Source: Candidatus Alistipes avicola (lineage in GTDB: Bacteria > Bacteroidota > Bacteroidia > Bacteroidales > Rikenellaceae). Taken from it: 64,000 nucleotides of DNA. Below, in pieces: positions 8,401 to 16,863 of the stretch. Each line of letters opens with the position of its first letter. The first letter of the stretch is position 1. The stretch is from the NCBI GenBank assembly GCA_019118565.1, contig DWYR01000008.1, positions 124,001-188,000 of the forward strand, given 5' to 3'. The translations under genes were made by a program, and so were the position numbers. The notes under the pieces were generated by a model. That model saw only the letters and a list, made by a program, of their open reading frames with translations, made no database searches and had not been told where the DNA came from.

Positions 8401-9178
8401 CCCGGGAACGAACTGCGACTATGACACGGCCAAAGCATTTACGCGTGCCGGGGCCGAGGTGCGCAGCGAGGTCTTCTGCAACCTGACCGAGGAGGATATC
8501 TTCCGTTCGATCCGTCGGATGAAGGAGCAGATCGCCGCTTGTCAGATCTTCGTGCTCAGCGGTGGCTTCTCGGCCGGAGATGAGCCGGACGGCAGCGGAA
8601 AATTCATTGCCAATGTCTTGAACAACAAGGATATTGCCGAGGAGATCCACCGCCTGCTTGACCGGGGTGGTCTGATCCTGGGCATCTGCAACGGATTCCA
8701 GGCTCTTGTGAAGTCGGGTCTGCTTCCTTACGGGCGACTGGGTCTGGTTACCAAGGATTCGCCGACGCTCTTCCGAAACGATATCAACCGACACGTATCG
8801 CAGATCGTCTCGACGCGCGTTTCGACGACCAATTCCCCGTGGCTCTCAAGTTTCCGTCTGGGCGATGTCTACTCGATTGCCGTAAGCCACGGTGAGGGCA
8901 AGTTCGTTGTCAGCGAGGAGATGGTCCGCGAACTGTTCGACAATGGACAGGTGGCTTTCCAGTATGTGGATGACAAGGGCAACGTAACGGTCGAGGCACC
9001 GTTCAATCCCAACGGATCGTTCTATGCGATCGAGGGTATCGTCAGCCGCGACGGTCAGATTCTGGGCAAGATGGGCCATACGGAGCGTTACGAACCGAAC
9101 CTCTTTAAGAATATTGCCGGAGAGAAGGCGCAGGGCATTTTTGCCAATGCGGTAAACTATTTTCGCAAACAGGAGTAA
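5468..9178 (+). CDS. purL: Phosphoribosylformylglycinamidine synthase, large single-chain form
   Basis: ATP- and glutamine-dependent conversion of FGAR to FGAM. The 1236-residue chain is the large type that fuses the PurS-like, synthetase and glutaminase parts, so separate purS and purQ genes are not needed, and none is present here. Visible signatures are TYWSDHCRHTTF, NETHNHPTEIEPFGGA, GGKDSMSG and a C-terminal class I glutamine amidotransferase. The amidotransferase has PGTNCDYDTAKAF, LSGGFSAGDEPDGSG, the nucleophile Cys in GICNGFQAL, and the His/Glu of SHGEGKF. Strong GC3 makes a very long antisense shadow ORF over this gene. Confidence 0.97.
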   Translation: MKSYRIFVEKYPEFRVEADSLLRDLNTNLSLGLSGLRLLNVYDLFGFSEELLAKCRYTVFGEVVTDCVTDSCDLEGHDFLAIESLPGQFDQRAASAEDCVRLIDPSARVKIKSAKLLVFEEKLSDEAMARVRHYCINAVESREKNLAVLDDLENAPVAPVPVLEGFRQMKEEELEGYCKRNGLAMNADDLREVVNYFRREERDPYETELRILDTYWSDHCRHTTFTTELEHITVEDSFVRDEIEGTLSLYLKIRSELGREKKSICLMDLATIGARYLRSKGLLDDLEVSEENNACSIFVDVDVDGQTERWLLQFKNETHNHPTEIEPFGGASTCLGGAIRDPLSGRSYVYQAMRVTGAGNIYQPVSETMPGKLPQRIISLKAAAGYSSYGNQIGLATTHVREIYHPDYVAKRLEVGAVVGAVKAENVRRETPAPGDVVLLLGGRTGRDGVGGATGSSKEHTDKSLEMCGSEVQKGNAPEERKLERLFRRPEVTRLIKKSNDFGAGGVSVAIGELADGLDIYLDRVPTKYSGLNSTELAISESQERMAVVIEPGDEEEFKRYCAEENIEVTHVADVTDTRRMKMYHKEKLVVDLSREFIDSAGARHFAEAAVGAVENIDPFHRTLQGADLRERMMNNLSDDNVLSQKGLIEMFDSTIGASTVLMPFGGRTQRSETQVSAQKLPTRGYTDTASIMAFGYNPFLASWSPYHGAAYAVVDAAAKVVAAGARYNRMRYSYQEYFERMSKSPRSWGKPLAALLGALKMQVELGLPSIGGKDSMSGTFEHINVPPMLMAFGITTVDAGKVISTDLKQAGHYLYLVRHTPLATRMPDTEQLKRNFDFVSTAIEEGRIVAGYAVGFGGVAEALAKMAFGNGIGAEVEIDEKTLFDYAYGSIVVESNTPLDFPAAELLGRTTTDEALTINKVRMPLEELYRANTERFAAIYPDKGRNHARVMESTPTPRQFTYPGEAIEHPVAFIPVFPGTNCDYDTAKAFTRAGAEVRSEVFCNLTEEDIFRSIRRMKEQIAACQIFVLSGGFSAGDEPDGSGKFIANVLNNKDIAEEIHRLLDRGGLILGICNGFQALVKSGLLPYGRLGLVTKDSPTLFRNDINRHVSQIVSTRVSTTNSPWLSSFRLGDVYSIAVSHGEGKFVVSEEMVRELFDNGQVAFQYVDDKGNVTVEAPFNPNGSFYAIEGIVSRDGQILGKMGHTERYEPNLFKNIAGEKAQGIFANAVNYFRKQE

Positions 9179-9195
9179 CGACACAATATACTAAA

Positions 9196-9918
9196 ATGCA
9201 ACAACGCGAAATACTGTACGAGGGTAAGACGAAACAGCTCTTTCAGACGGAGGATCCGGAGCTGATCCTGATCCACTACATGGATACGGCTACCGCCTTC
9301 AACAACATCAAGCTGGCCACGATCGAGAACAAAGGGATCCTGAACAACAAGATATCAAGTCTGGTTTTCGAATACCTGGCGCAAAAGGGGATTCGGACCC
9401 ATTATGTAAAGATGGTGGGCGATCGCGACCAGTTGTGCCGCCGGGTGCGGATCATCCCCTTGGAGGTGATTGTGCGCAACGTGATCGCCGGATCGATGGC
9501 GCATCGTCTGGGACTCGAAGAGGGAACCAAACCCTCGAACGTGATTTTCGATATTTGCTATAAAAATGACGATCTGGGCGATCCCCTTATCAACGACCAC
9601 CATGCCGTTGCTTTGGGGCTTGTCTCCTACGACGAGTTGAACCGCATCTACGCCATGGCTTCCGAGATCAACCATGTGCTCATTGAGCTTTTTGACCGGG
9701 TGAACATTACGTTGGTGGATTTCAAGGTCGAGTTCGGATACACTCCCGACGGCGAGATCGTTCTGGCGGATGAAATATCGCCCGATACCAGCCGTTTGTG
9801 GGACAAGGGTACCAACGAACGGTTGGACCGGGACCGTTTCCGTCGCGATATGGGACGTATTCGTGAGGCTTACGGGGAGATACTCGCCCGTTTGGAGCGT
9901 GTGATTGAAAAACAGTAA
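9196..9918 (+). CDS. purC: Phosphoribosylaminoimidazole-succinocarboxamide synthase
   Basis: Joins CAIR with aspartate using ATP to give SAICAR. The protein is 240 aa. Family signatures are the N-terminal LYEGKTKQLFQTED, the central PLEVIVRNVIAGSMA and the C-terminal LADEISPDTSRLWD. It lies 17 bp after purL and 20 bp before purF. The next enzyme, PurB, is not encoded in this window. Confidence 0.96.
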   Translation: MQQREILYEGKTKQLFQTEDPELILIHYMDTATAFNNIKLATIENKGILNNKISSLVFEYLAQKGIRTHYVKMVGDRDQLCRRVRIIPLEVIVRNVIAGSMAHRLGLEEGTKPSNVIFDICYKNDDLGDPLINDHHAVALGLVSYDELNRIYAMASEINHVLIELFDRVNITLVDFKVEFGYTPDGEIVLADEISPDTSRLWDKGTNERLDRDRFRRDMGRIREAYGEILARLERVIEKQ

Positions 9919-9938
9919 AAAAACAGTTACGATATACA

Positions 9939-11375
9939 ATGTTCGGAAACAACAATATCATGCAACGCATCGACGACAGGGAGCTGCATGAAGAGTGCGG
10001 CGTATTCGGCGTTTTCGGGGTTCCCGATGCCGCCAATCTGACCTACTACGGATTGCATGCCCTGCAACATCGCGGACAGGAGGGATGCGGCATAGTCAGC
10101 GTATCGCCAGAAGGACGCATGTGCCGTGTAAGAGGAGAGGGTCTTGTGACCGAGGTATTCAATGAGTCGAACCTGGCCGGTCTGAAGGGGAATATGGCGA
10201 TCGGCCACGTGCGTTATTCGACCGCCGGAGGTGGCGGTACGGAGAATGTGCAGCCGTTCCTGTTCCACCATGTTACGGGCGATTTCGCTTTGGCCCATAA
10301 CGGGAATATCGTCAATTCGACCTTGCTGCGCAACTACCTGGAGACTAAGGGTAGCCTCTTTCAGTCCACGTCGGACAGCGAGGTGCTGGCCCACCTGATC
10401 AAAAAGGAGGTGCGTAAGAGCGACCAGCCGCGTATCTACTCGATCATCGAGGCACTCAACATGCTCGAAGGCGCTTTTGCCTTCCTGATTATGACAGCCA
10501 ACCGTATCTATGCTTGTCGCGACAAGTACGGTCTTCGTCCGCTGTCGATCGGTAAACTTGGCGACGGATATGTAATCAGCAGCGAGACCTGTGCATTTGA
10601 GGTGGTCGGCGCGACATTCATCCGTGATGTGGCACCCGGTGAGATCGTAACCATTGACGACCATGGTTTGCGTAGCCGCGATTATTCGCAGTTCAAACGT
10701 CACGAGATGTGTGCGATGGAGTATATCTATTTTGCCCGTCCGGACAGTGATATCGAGGGGTGCAACGTACATGCGTTCCGCAAGGAGTCGGGACGGCTTC
10801 TCTATCACGAGGCCCCGGTTGAGGCCGATATTGTGGTCGGTGTTCCCGATTCGAGCCTGAGCGCCGCCATGGGTTATGCCGAGGAGAGTGGAATCCCTTA
10901 CGAAATGGGACTTATCAAGAATAAATACATCGGTCGTACATTTATCCAGCCCTCGCAGGATATGCGTGAGAAGGGTGTGCGGATGAAACTGTCGTCGGTG
11001 AGCAGCATCGTTTCGGGCAAGCGTGTGATCCTGGTCGATGACTCGATTGTGCGGGGGACCACTTCGCGCCGAATCGTGCGACTGCTGCGCGAGGCCGGTG
11101 CTACCGAAGTCCATGTCCGCATCGCCAGCCCCCCGTTCAAAAATCCCTGCTTTTATGGTGTGGATACCTCGACCTACGACGAACTGATCGCCGCACGCAT
11201 GTCGGTGGCGGAGTTGTGTGACAAGATCGGGGCCGATACGCTGGCTTTCCTTTCTCCCGAGGCGCTGCTCAAGTCGGGCGGCCGCAGCGAACTGTGCATG
11301 GCTTGCTTCACGGGACACTATCCGACGGCACTTTACCAGTCGATCGAGCAGGCGAACAAGAACAACAAGTGTTGA
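9939..11375 (+). CDS. purF: Amidophosphoribosyltransferase, iron-sulfur type
   Basis: Commits PRPP and glutamine to purine synthesis. The N-terminal Ntn-hydrolase glutaminase would be exposed by cleaving before Cys20 (EE|CGVFGVFG), leaving a 19-residue propeptide, or 12 residues if ATG 9960 is the start. The PRPP motif is VILVDDSIVRGTTSRR. Cys258 (MCAMEYIYF), Cys404 (NPCFYG), Cys453 and Cys456 (CMACFTG) match the four [4Fe-4S] ligands of the Bacillus-type enzyme. This predicts an oxygen-sensitive cluster, consistent with an anaerobe. Its place in the pathway precedes every other gene of the operon. Confidence 0.96.
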   Translation: MFGNNNIMQRIDDRELHEECGVFGVFGVPDAANLTYYGLHALQHRGQEGCGIVSVSPEGRMCRVRGEGLVTEVFNESNLAGLKGNMAIGHVRYSTAGGGGTENVQPFLFHHVTGDFALAHNGNIVNSTLLRNYLETKGSLFQSTSDSEVLAHLIKKEVRKSDQPRIYSIIEALNMLEGAFAFLIMTANRIYACRDKYGLRPLSIGKLGDGYVISSETCAFEVVGATFIRDVAPGEIVTIDDHGLRSRDYSQFKRHEMCAMEYIYFARPDSDIEGCNVHAFRKESGRLLYHEAPVEADIVVGVPDSSLSAAMGYAEESGIPYEMGLIKNKYIGRTFIQPSQDMREKGVRMKLSSVSSIVSGKRVILVDDSIVRGTTSRRIVRLLREAGATEVHVRIASPPFKNPCFYGVDTSTYDELIAARMSVAELCDKIGADTLAFLSPEALLKSGGRSELCMACFTGHYPTALYQSIEQANKNNKC

Positions 11376-11414
11376 TATAATAAGTAAAATAGAGCAACAG
11401 CTAAAAATATCGTT

Positions 11415-12443
11415 ATGGCAAAAAGTTATGAAAAGGCCGGTGTGAACCTCGAGGCCGGATACGAAGTGGTACGTCGCATCAAGAAACACGTAGCATCTAC
11501 CTCGCGCCTGGGCGTGATGGGTAACATCGGGGCTTTCGGCGGAATGTTCGATCTTTCCGCGCTCAATATCAAGGAACCTGTGCTGGTGAGCGGGACCGAC
11601 GGTGTCGGGACCAAACTCAAGCTGGCATTCGAGATGGACAAACACGATACGATCGGTATCGATGCCGTTGCCATGTGTGTGAACGATGTGCTGGCTCAGG
11701 GTGCCGAGCCGCTCTTCTTCCTGGATTATGTGGCCGTCGGACGGAACGAACCGGCCAAGATCGAGGCGGTGGTAGCAGGTGTTGCCGAGGGTTGCCGTCA
11801 GGCCGGTTGTGCGCTGATCGGCGGCGAGACGGCCGAGATGCCGGGCATGTATTCGGAGGGTGAATACGATATTGCCGGATTCACGTGCGGAGTGGTCGAA
11901 AAGTCGCGTCTGATCGACGGCTCGAAGGTGCGTGTCGGGGATGTATTGGTCGGCATCGCTTCGAGTGGAGTTCACTCCAACGGTTTCAGCCTGGTACGCA
12001 AGGTGATTGCCGATGCGGGATTGGATCTTCACAAGAGCTATTCGGAACTGGAGAGCGACCGTACGCTGGGCGAGGTGCTGCTTACGCCGACCCGTATCTA
12101 CGTAAAACAGGTGCTGGAGGTGATCCGCTCATGCAACGTACATGGAATCAGCCATATTACGGGTGGCGGATTCGACGAGAATATCCCACGCATCCTACAG
12201 GAGGGACAGGGTATCGAGATCCACGTCGGTACGTGGGAGATCCTGCCGGTATTCCGCCTGCTCGAGAAATACGGTCATATCGAGCATCGTGAGATGTTCA
12301 ACATCTTCAACATGGGTATCGGTATGGTGATCGCCGTTGGTCAGGATGAAGCTGCCGAGGTGATCTCGATTCTGGAGAAACAGGGTGAACGTGCTTCGGT
12401 TATCGGTCGTGTAACGGATCGTCCGGGCGTTGAAATTCGTTAG
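11415..12443 (+). CDS. purM: Phosphoribosylformylglycinamidine cyclo-ligase (AIR synthetase)
   Basis: ATP-dependent ring closure of FGAM to AIR. The protein is 342 aa. [13 protein letters not shown] and [11 protein letters not shown] are the hallmark nucleotide and substrate loops, and [13 protein letters not shown] lies in the C-terminal half. It starts 39 bp after purF, and purN begins 5 bp after its stop. Confidence 0.96.
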   Translation: MAKSYEKAGVNLEAGYEVVRRIKKHVASTSRLGVMGNIGAFGGMFDLSALNIKEPVLVSGTDGVGTKLKLAFEMDKHDTIGIDAVAMCVNDVLAQGAEPLFFLDYVAVGRNEPAKIEAVVAGVAEGCRQAGCALIGGETAEMPGMYSEGEYDIAGFTCGVVEKSRLIDGSKVRVGDVLVGIASSGVHSNGFSLVRKVIADAGLDLHKSYSELESDRTLGEVLLTPTRIYVKQVLEVIRSCNVHGISHITGGGFDENIPRILQEGQGIEIHVGTWEILPVFRLLEKYGHIEHREMFNIFNMGIGMVIAVGQDEAAEVISILEKQGERASVIGRVTDRPGVEIR

Positions 12444-12448
12444 TCGGG

Positions 12449-13018
12449 ATGAAAAAAATCGCAGTATTCGCCAGTGGCAACGGCTCGAATTTCGAGGCGT
12501 TGGCTGCGGCTTGTGCCGACGGTCGTATCGACGCGCGCATTGCGTTGCTCGTCTGCGACAAACCGGGGGCTTATGTCCTTCAGCGGGCGGATCGTTTCGG
12601 TATTCCGGCCTTCGTCTTCCGTCCGAAAGAGTATGCCTCGAAGGCAGACTACGAACGACAGATCGTTGAACGCCTGCAGGCCGAGGGGGTCGAGTGGATC
12701 TTCCTGGCCGGTTATATGCGGATCCTCTCGGAGGTGATGCTGGAGGCCTACCGTGATCGGATCGTCAATATCCATCCGTCGCTGCTTCCGGCTTTCAAGG
12801 GGGCACACGCCATTGCGGATGCGTTCGCTTACGGTGTCAAGGTATACGGAGTAACGATCCATTATGTGAACGGGGAGCTCGACGGAGGCAAGATCATCGC
12901 GCAGCGCGCGTTCGACTATACGGGAGATGATCTCGACGAGTTGGAGGCGAAGGTGCACGCGGTGGAGCATCCTCTCTATGTCGAGACGGCAGCCCGCTTG
13001 ATGAAGGAGTCCCGGTAA
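12449..13018 (+). CDS. purN: Phosphoribosylglycinamide formyltransferase
   Basis: Transfers the formyl group of 10-formyltetrahydrofolate to GAR. The protein is 189 aa. The start is IAVFASGNGSNFEAL, with the catalytic Asn/His segment NIHPSLLPAFKG and the Asp in HYVNGELDGG. The folate cofactor is regenerated by FolD, whose gene lies downstream. No formate-dependent PurT is seen. A 61-bp gap separates it from purH. Confidence 0.96.
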   Translation: MKKIAVFASGNGSNFEALAAACADGRIDARIALLVCDKPGAYVLQRADRFGIPAFVFRPKEYASKADYERQIVERLQAEGVEWIFLAGYMRILSEVMLEAYRDRIVNIHPSLLPAFKGAHAIADAFAYGVKVYGVTIHYVNGELDGGKIIAQRAFDYTGDDLDELEAKVHAVEHPLYVETAARLMKESR

Positions 13019-13079
13019 CGGGGTTTTCGTCCGGGGCGAATGGAGCGATTCAGGAAACAGTATAACATTCAATAACAAT

Positions 13080-14609
13080 ATGAGAGCATTAATCAGTGTA
13101 AGTGATAAGGCCGGTGTGGTGGATTTCGCCCGTGAACTTCGTTCGTTGGGTTGGGAGATCATCGCCACGGGCGGAACGATGAAACTGCTGGCGGACAGTG
13201 GTGTAGAGGTTATCAATATCAGCGATGTAACGGGATTCCCGGAGATTTGCGACGGACGAGTCAAGACGCTCCATCCCAAAGTGCACGGAGGTCTGTTGGC
13301 GCGCCGTGACGACCCTTCCCATTTGAAAGCCTTGCAGGAAAACGGGATCGAGTTCATCGACATGGTGTGCGTGAATCTCTATCCGTTCCGTCAGACCATT
13401 GCCCGAGAGGGTGTTACGCGCGAGGAGGCGATCGAGAATATCGATATTGGCGGTCCGTCGATGCTGCGCAGTGCGGCCAAGAACTACAAGGATGTAACCG
13501 TTGTTTGTGATCCGGCCGATTACGCTGGGGTGCTCGAAGAGATCCGCAGGGGGGGCAATACGACACCGGAGACGCGTCTGACGCTCTCGGCCAAGGCCTT
13601 TACCCATACGGCCGAGTACGATGCCATGATTGCGACCTATATGCGGACGCAGGCAGGACTGCCGGAGAAACTTTTCCTGGAGTTCGACCTGGTACAGCCG
13701 CTTCGCTATGGCGAGAACCCGCACCAGCAGGCTAAGTTCTACCGCAGCGGTGAGACGGTCCCCTATTCGTTGGCACACGCACGCCAGCTGCAGGGCAAGG
13801 AGCTCTCCTATAACAATATTCAGGACGGAAACGCAGCGCTGGCGATCGTCCGTGAGTTCGACGAGCCTTTCTGCGTAGGTCTCAAGCACATGAATCCCTG
13901 CGGCGCAGCTGTGGGCAAGGATGTTTGTGAGGCATGGCAGAAGGCCTATCAGGCCGATACGGTCTCGATCTTCGGTGGAATCGTGGCGGTGAACCGCCCC
14001 GTAACACGTGAGTTGGCCGAGATGATGAAGCCGGTCTTCCTGGAGATCATCATGGCTCCGTCATTTACCGATGAGGCCCGCGAGGTATTCGCTTCGAAGA
14101 AAAACCTTCGTCTGATGGAGGTCCCGATGGAGAAATGCGCCGGAAAACAGCGTCAGGTAGTGAGCGTAACGGGCGGCCTGCTTGTACAGGATCTCGATCT
14201 GGAGACAAAGCCTGTTACCAAGGAGATGTGTGTAACGGAGAAACATCCGACCGAGGCTCAGCTTACCGATATGAATTTTGCATGGCGTATCGTGAAACAC
14301 GTCAAGTCGAATGCGATCGTCGTGGTGAAGGATGGTTGTACGGCGGGTGTCGGTGCCGGTCAGATGAACCGTATCGGTTCGGCCGAGATCGCGCTGAAAG
14401 AGGCCCACGCCCATGGACTTACCGAGGGGCTCGTATTGGCCTCCGACGGATTCTTCCCCTTCGATGATACGGTTACGTTGGCAGCCCAGTCGGGTGTTGC
14501 GGCTATCGTTCAGCCGGGCGGTAGCGTCCGCGATGCGGAGTCGATCTCGAAGGCCAACGAGAAGGGAATCCCGATGATGTTCACCGGAATGCGTCACTTC
14601 AAACATTAG
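13080..14609 (+). CDS. purH: Bifunctional AICAR formyltransferase/IMP cyclohydrolase
   Basis: Catalyses the last two steps to IMP. The protein is 509 aa. The N-terminal MGS-like cyclohydrolase domain starts at VSDKAGVVDFAREL and contains CDGRVKTLHPKVHGG. The C-terminal AICAR formyltransferase domain contains the KHMNPCGAAVG and SNAIVVVKDG segments. It is the second folate-using enzyme of the operon. Only 3 bp separate it from purD. Confidence 0.96.
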   Translation: MRALISVSDKAGVVDFARELRSLGWEIIATGGTMKLLADSGVEVINISDVTGFPEICDGRVKTLHPKVHGGLLARRDDPSHLKALQENGIEFIDMVCVNLYPFRQTIAREGVTREEAIENIDIGGPSMLRSAAKNYKDVTVVCDPADYAGVLEEIRRGGNTTPETRLTLSAKAFTHTAEYDAMIATYMRTQAGLPEKLFLEFDLVQPLRYGENPHQQAKFYRSGETVPYSLAHARQLQGKELSYNNIQDGNAALAIVREFDEPFCVGLKHMNPCGAAVGKDVCEAWQKAYQADTVSIFGGIVAVNRPVTRELAEMMKPVFLEIIMAPSFTDEAREVFASKKNLRLMEVPMEKCAGKQRQVVSVTGGLLVQDLDLETKPVTKEMCVTEKHPTEAQLTDMNFAWRIVKHVKSNAIVVVKDGCTAGVGAGQMNRIGSAEIALKEAHAHGLTEGLVLASDGFFPFDDTVTLAAQSGVAAIVQPGGSVRDAESISKANEKGIPMMFTGMRHFKH

Positions 14610-14612
14610 TAT

Positions 14613-15878
14613 ATGAAAAAGGTACTGGTAGTCGGGGGCGGCGGCCGTGAGCACGCCATTGTGGATGCCTTGTCGCGTTCGCCCCAGGTCGGTAAGATAT
14701 ATTGCGCACCGGGTAATGCCGGTATTGCGGCACAGGCCGAGTGTGTCCCGATCAAGGATACGGATATCGATGCTCTGTTGCGGTTTGCGCAGGAGAATGC
14801 GGTTGATCTGACCGTCGTGGGTCCCGAAGCGGCTCTGGTCGTGGGCATCGTGGATCGTTTCCGCGAGGCGGGCCTTCGGATCTTCGGTCCGACGCAGCGT
14901 GCAGCCCGGATCGAGTCGAGCAAGGAGTTTGCAAAAAACCTGATGCAGCAGTACGGTATTCCGACGGCCGGATACAAGACCTTCGAGCGATATGAGGAGG
15001 CGCGGGACTATGTTCACACCCGTCCGCTGCCTGCCGTTTTGAAATACGACGGGTTGGCTGCCGGTAAGGGAGTCGTGATCGCCCAGAGTATGGAGGAGGC
15101 CGATACGGCTTTGCGGGAGATGCTGCTCGATGACAAGTTCGGTAAGGGGCGCGTGGTGATCGAGGATTACCTGACCGGTCCCGAATTCTCCTTCATGTGT
15201 TTCGTTTCGGGGCACAAGGTGCTCCCGATGGTCCTTGCACAGGATCATAAACGCGCCTTTGAGGGGGATAAAGGTCCGAATACGGGAGGTATGGGTGCCT
15301 ATTCGCCGCTTCCGTTCATTACGGCGGAGGACGAACAGTTTGCCCTGCATCGGATCATGCAGCGCACGGCCGATGCGTTGTGTCAGGAGGGAGCTCTCTT
15401 TACGGGCGTTCTGTACGGCGGCCTGATGAAGACACCGCAGGGAGTGCAGGTCATCGAATTCAATGCCCGTTTCGGTGATCCGGAGACGGAGGTGGTATTG
15501 CCGCGTTTGAAGAGTGATATCTACGAGATCTTCAGTGCCGTTGCCGAGGAGCGGGATCCCGGTCGGGCCGAGTGGGCTGATTTTGCGACGTTGGGCATTG
15601 TCCTGGCCTCGAAAGGTTACCCCGGTTCGTACGAGAAGGGTTTTGAGATCAAGGGCCTCGATCAGGTCGACGGAACCGTCTATCACATGGGTACAGCCCG
15701 AAAGGAGGATCGTCTGGTAACTTCCGGCGGTCGTGTGATGATTGTGGTTTGTCGTGGTGAGACGCCTGCCGAAGCACGCGAAAAAGCGTTGCAGCAGGTC
15801 GGACGGATTGAGTGCGACAATCTCTTCTTCCGGCGCGACATCGGAGCAAAAGGCCTTTCCGGAATCGAGGAAAAATAG
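14613..15878 (+). CDS. purD: Phosphoribosylamine-glycine ligase (GAR synthetase)
   Basis: ATP-grasp ligase that makes GAR from phosphoribosylamine and glycine. The protein is 421 aa. The start is VLVVGGGGREHAI, with YDGLAAGKGVVIA in the ATP site, NTGGMGAYSP and the metal-binding FNARFGDPETE. It is the last gene of the contiguous purE-D run. Its final codons overlap the probable folD promoter. Confidence 0.96.
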   Translation: MKKVLVVGGGGREHAIVDALSRSPQVGKIYCAPGNAGIAAQAECVPIKDTDIDALLRFAQENAVDLTVVGPEAALVVGIVDRFREAGLRIFGPTQRAARIESSKEFAKNLMQQYGIPTAGYKTFERYEEARDYVHTRPLPAVLKYDGLAAGKGVVIAQSMEEADTALREMLLDDKFGKGRVVIEDYLTGPEFSFMCFVSGHKVLPMVLAQDHKRAFEGDKGPNTGGMGAYSPLPFITAEDEQFALHRIMQRTADALCQEGALFTGVLYGGLMKTPQGVQVIEFNARFGDPETEVVLPRLKSDIYEIFSAVAEERDPGRAEWADFATLGIVLASKGYPGSYEKGFEIKGLDQVDGTVYHMGTARKEDRLVTSGGRVMIVVCRGETPAEAREKALQQVGRIECDNLFFRRDIGAKGLSGIEEK

Positions 15879-15887
15879 TTATCTTTG
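15856..15887 (+). promoter_or_regulatory. Putative folD promoter
   Basis: TTTC (15856-15859) lies 20 bp before TATCTTTG (15880-15887), close to the Bacteroidota TTTG/TAnnTTTG pattern. It overlaps the end of purD and lies about 70 bp before the folD ATG, so folD may be expressed independently of purine control. Confidence 0.6.
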
Positions 15888-15958
15888 TCGGAGCGCTTTT
15901 TGGACGAGATGCGTAGAAGGCGTTTTCTTAAGTTTACAATACATTAAAATCGAGTCAT

Positions 15959-16810
15959 ATGATCATTAGCGGAAAAGAATTAGCAGCGGCCTGTAAGGCC
16001 GAAATGGCTGAGGAGGTAAAGAGTTTCCCCGCCAAATATGGACGTCTGCCGCACCTTGTTGTGCTGCTCGTAGGCGAAGATCCGGGTAGCGTATCTTACG
16101 TTACGGGTAAGGCGAAGAGCGCCGATGAAGTGGGTATCAAGAATACGACGATTCGTAAACCGGCTGATATCTCCGAGGAGGAGGTATTGAAGATCATCGA
16201 CGAATTGAATGCCGATGATACGGTGGATGGTATTCTGATTCAGTTGCCCCTCCCCAAACATATCGATACGGACAAGGTGATTGCCCGCATCCGTCGTGAA
16301 AAGGATGTGGATGGGTTCCATCCGCTCAATGTCGCCGGTTTGTGGCAGAAGACCGAGTGTGTGCTGCCCTGCACCCCGAAAGGTATCATGAAGCTGTTGA
16401 AGGCTTCGGGTGTCGGGCTTCAGGGTCGTAAGGCGGTTGTAATCGGCCGCAGTACGATTGTCGGTCTTCCGGTAGCCAAATTGCTGCTCGATCAGAATGC
16501 GACGGTAACCATCGCGCACAGCCGTACGAAGGATCTGGCTCAGGTGGCACGTGAGGCTGAGATCCTGGTCGTTGCAATCGGTCGTCCGAAGTTCGTTACG
16601 GCCGATATGATCGGAGAGGGTGCTGTGGTGATCGACGTCGGTGTAAACCGTGATCCCGAGACGGGCAAACTCTGCGGAGACGTGGATTTCGAACCGGCAT
16701 CGAAGAAAGCATCGCTGATTACCCCTGTACCGGGCGGTGTAGGTCCTATGACGATCTGCTGCCTGATCGAGAATACGATCGAGGCTTTCTTGAAGAAGGT
16801 CGAGAAATAA
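15959..16810 (+). CDS. folD: Bifunctional methylenetetrahydrofolate dehydrogenase/cyclohydrolase
   Basis: Interconverts 5,10-methylene-, methenyl- and 10-formyl-tetrahydrofolate with NADP. The product feeds PurN and PurH encoded just upstream. The protein is 283 aa. Signatures are YVTGK (YxxxK with the catalytic Lys), VDGILIQLPLPKHI, VIGRSTIVGLPVAKLL (nucleotide binding) and TPVPGGVGPMTI. It ends just before a long bidirectional terminator. Confidence 0.96.
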   Translation: MIISGKELAAACKAEMAEEVKSFPAKYGRLPHLVVLLVGEDPGSVSYVTGKAKSADEVGIKNTTIRKPADISEEEVLKIIDELNADDTVDGILIQLPLPKHIDTDKVIARIRREKDVDGFHPLNVAGLWQKTECVLPCTPKGIMKLLKASGVGLQGRKAVVIGRSTIVGLPVAKLLLDQNATVTIAHSRTKDLAQVAREAEILVVAIGRPKFVTADMIGEGAVVIDVGVNRDPETGKLCGDVDFEPASKKASLITPVPGGVGPMTICCLIENTIEAFLKKVEK

Positions 16811-16827
16811 GCGGCATTTTGTCGTAC

Positions 16828-16863
16828 AAGAAAAGGGTTGAGAGCAGTCTCAACCCTTTTCTT
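16828..16863. terminator. Bidirectional terminator between folD and the DUF2156-GNAT gene
   Basis: A perfect 16-bp stem (16828-16843 with 16848-16863) closed by GCAG. A-rich and T-rich ends serve as U-tracts for both converging transcripts. Its left flank is 17 bp after the folD stop. Confidence 0.9.

Noticed and set aside
6206..8794. An 862-codon open frame antisense to purL
   Set aside because: It lies wholly inside purL, has no recognisable domain and is explained by the strong GC3 of the sense gene, which removes stop codons from the antisense frame. The same holds for long antisense frames over purF/purM, the OPT gene and the S9 peptidase.
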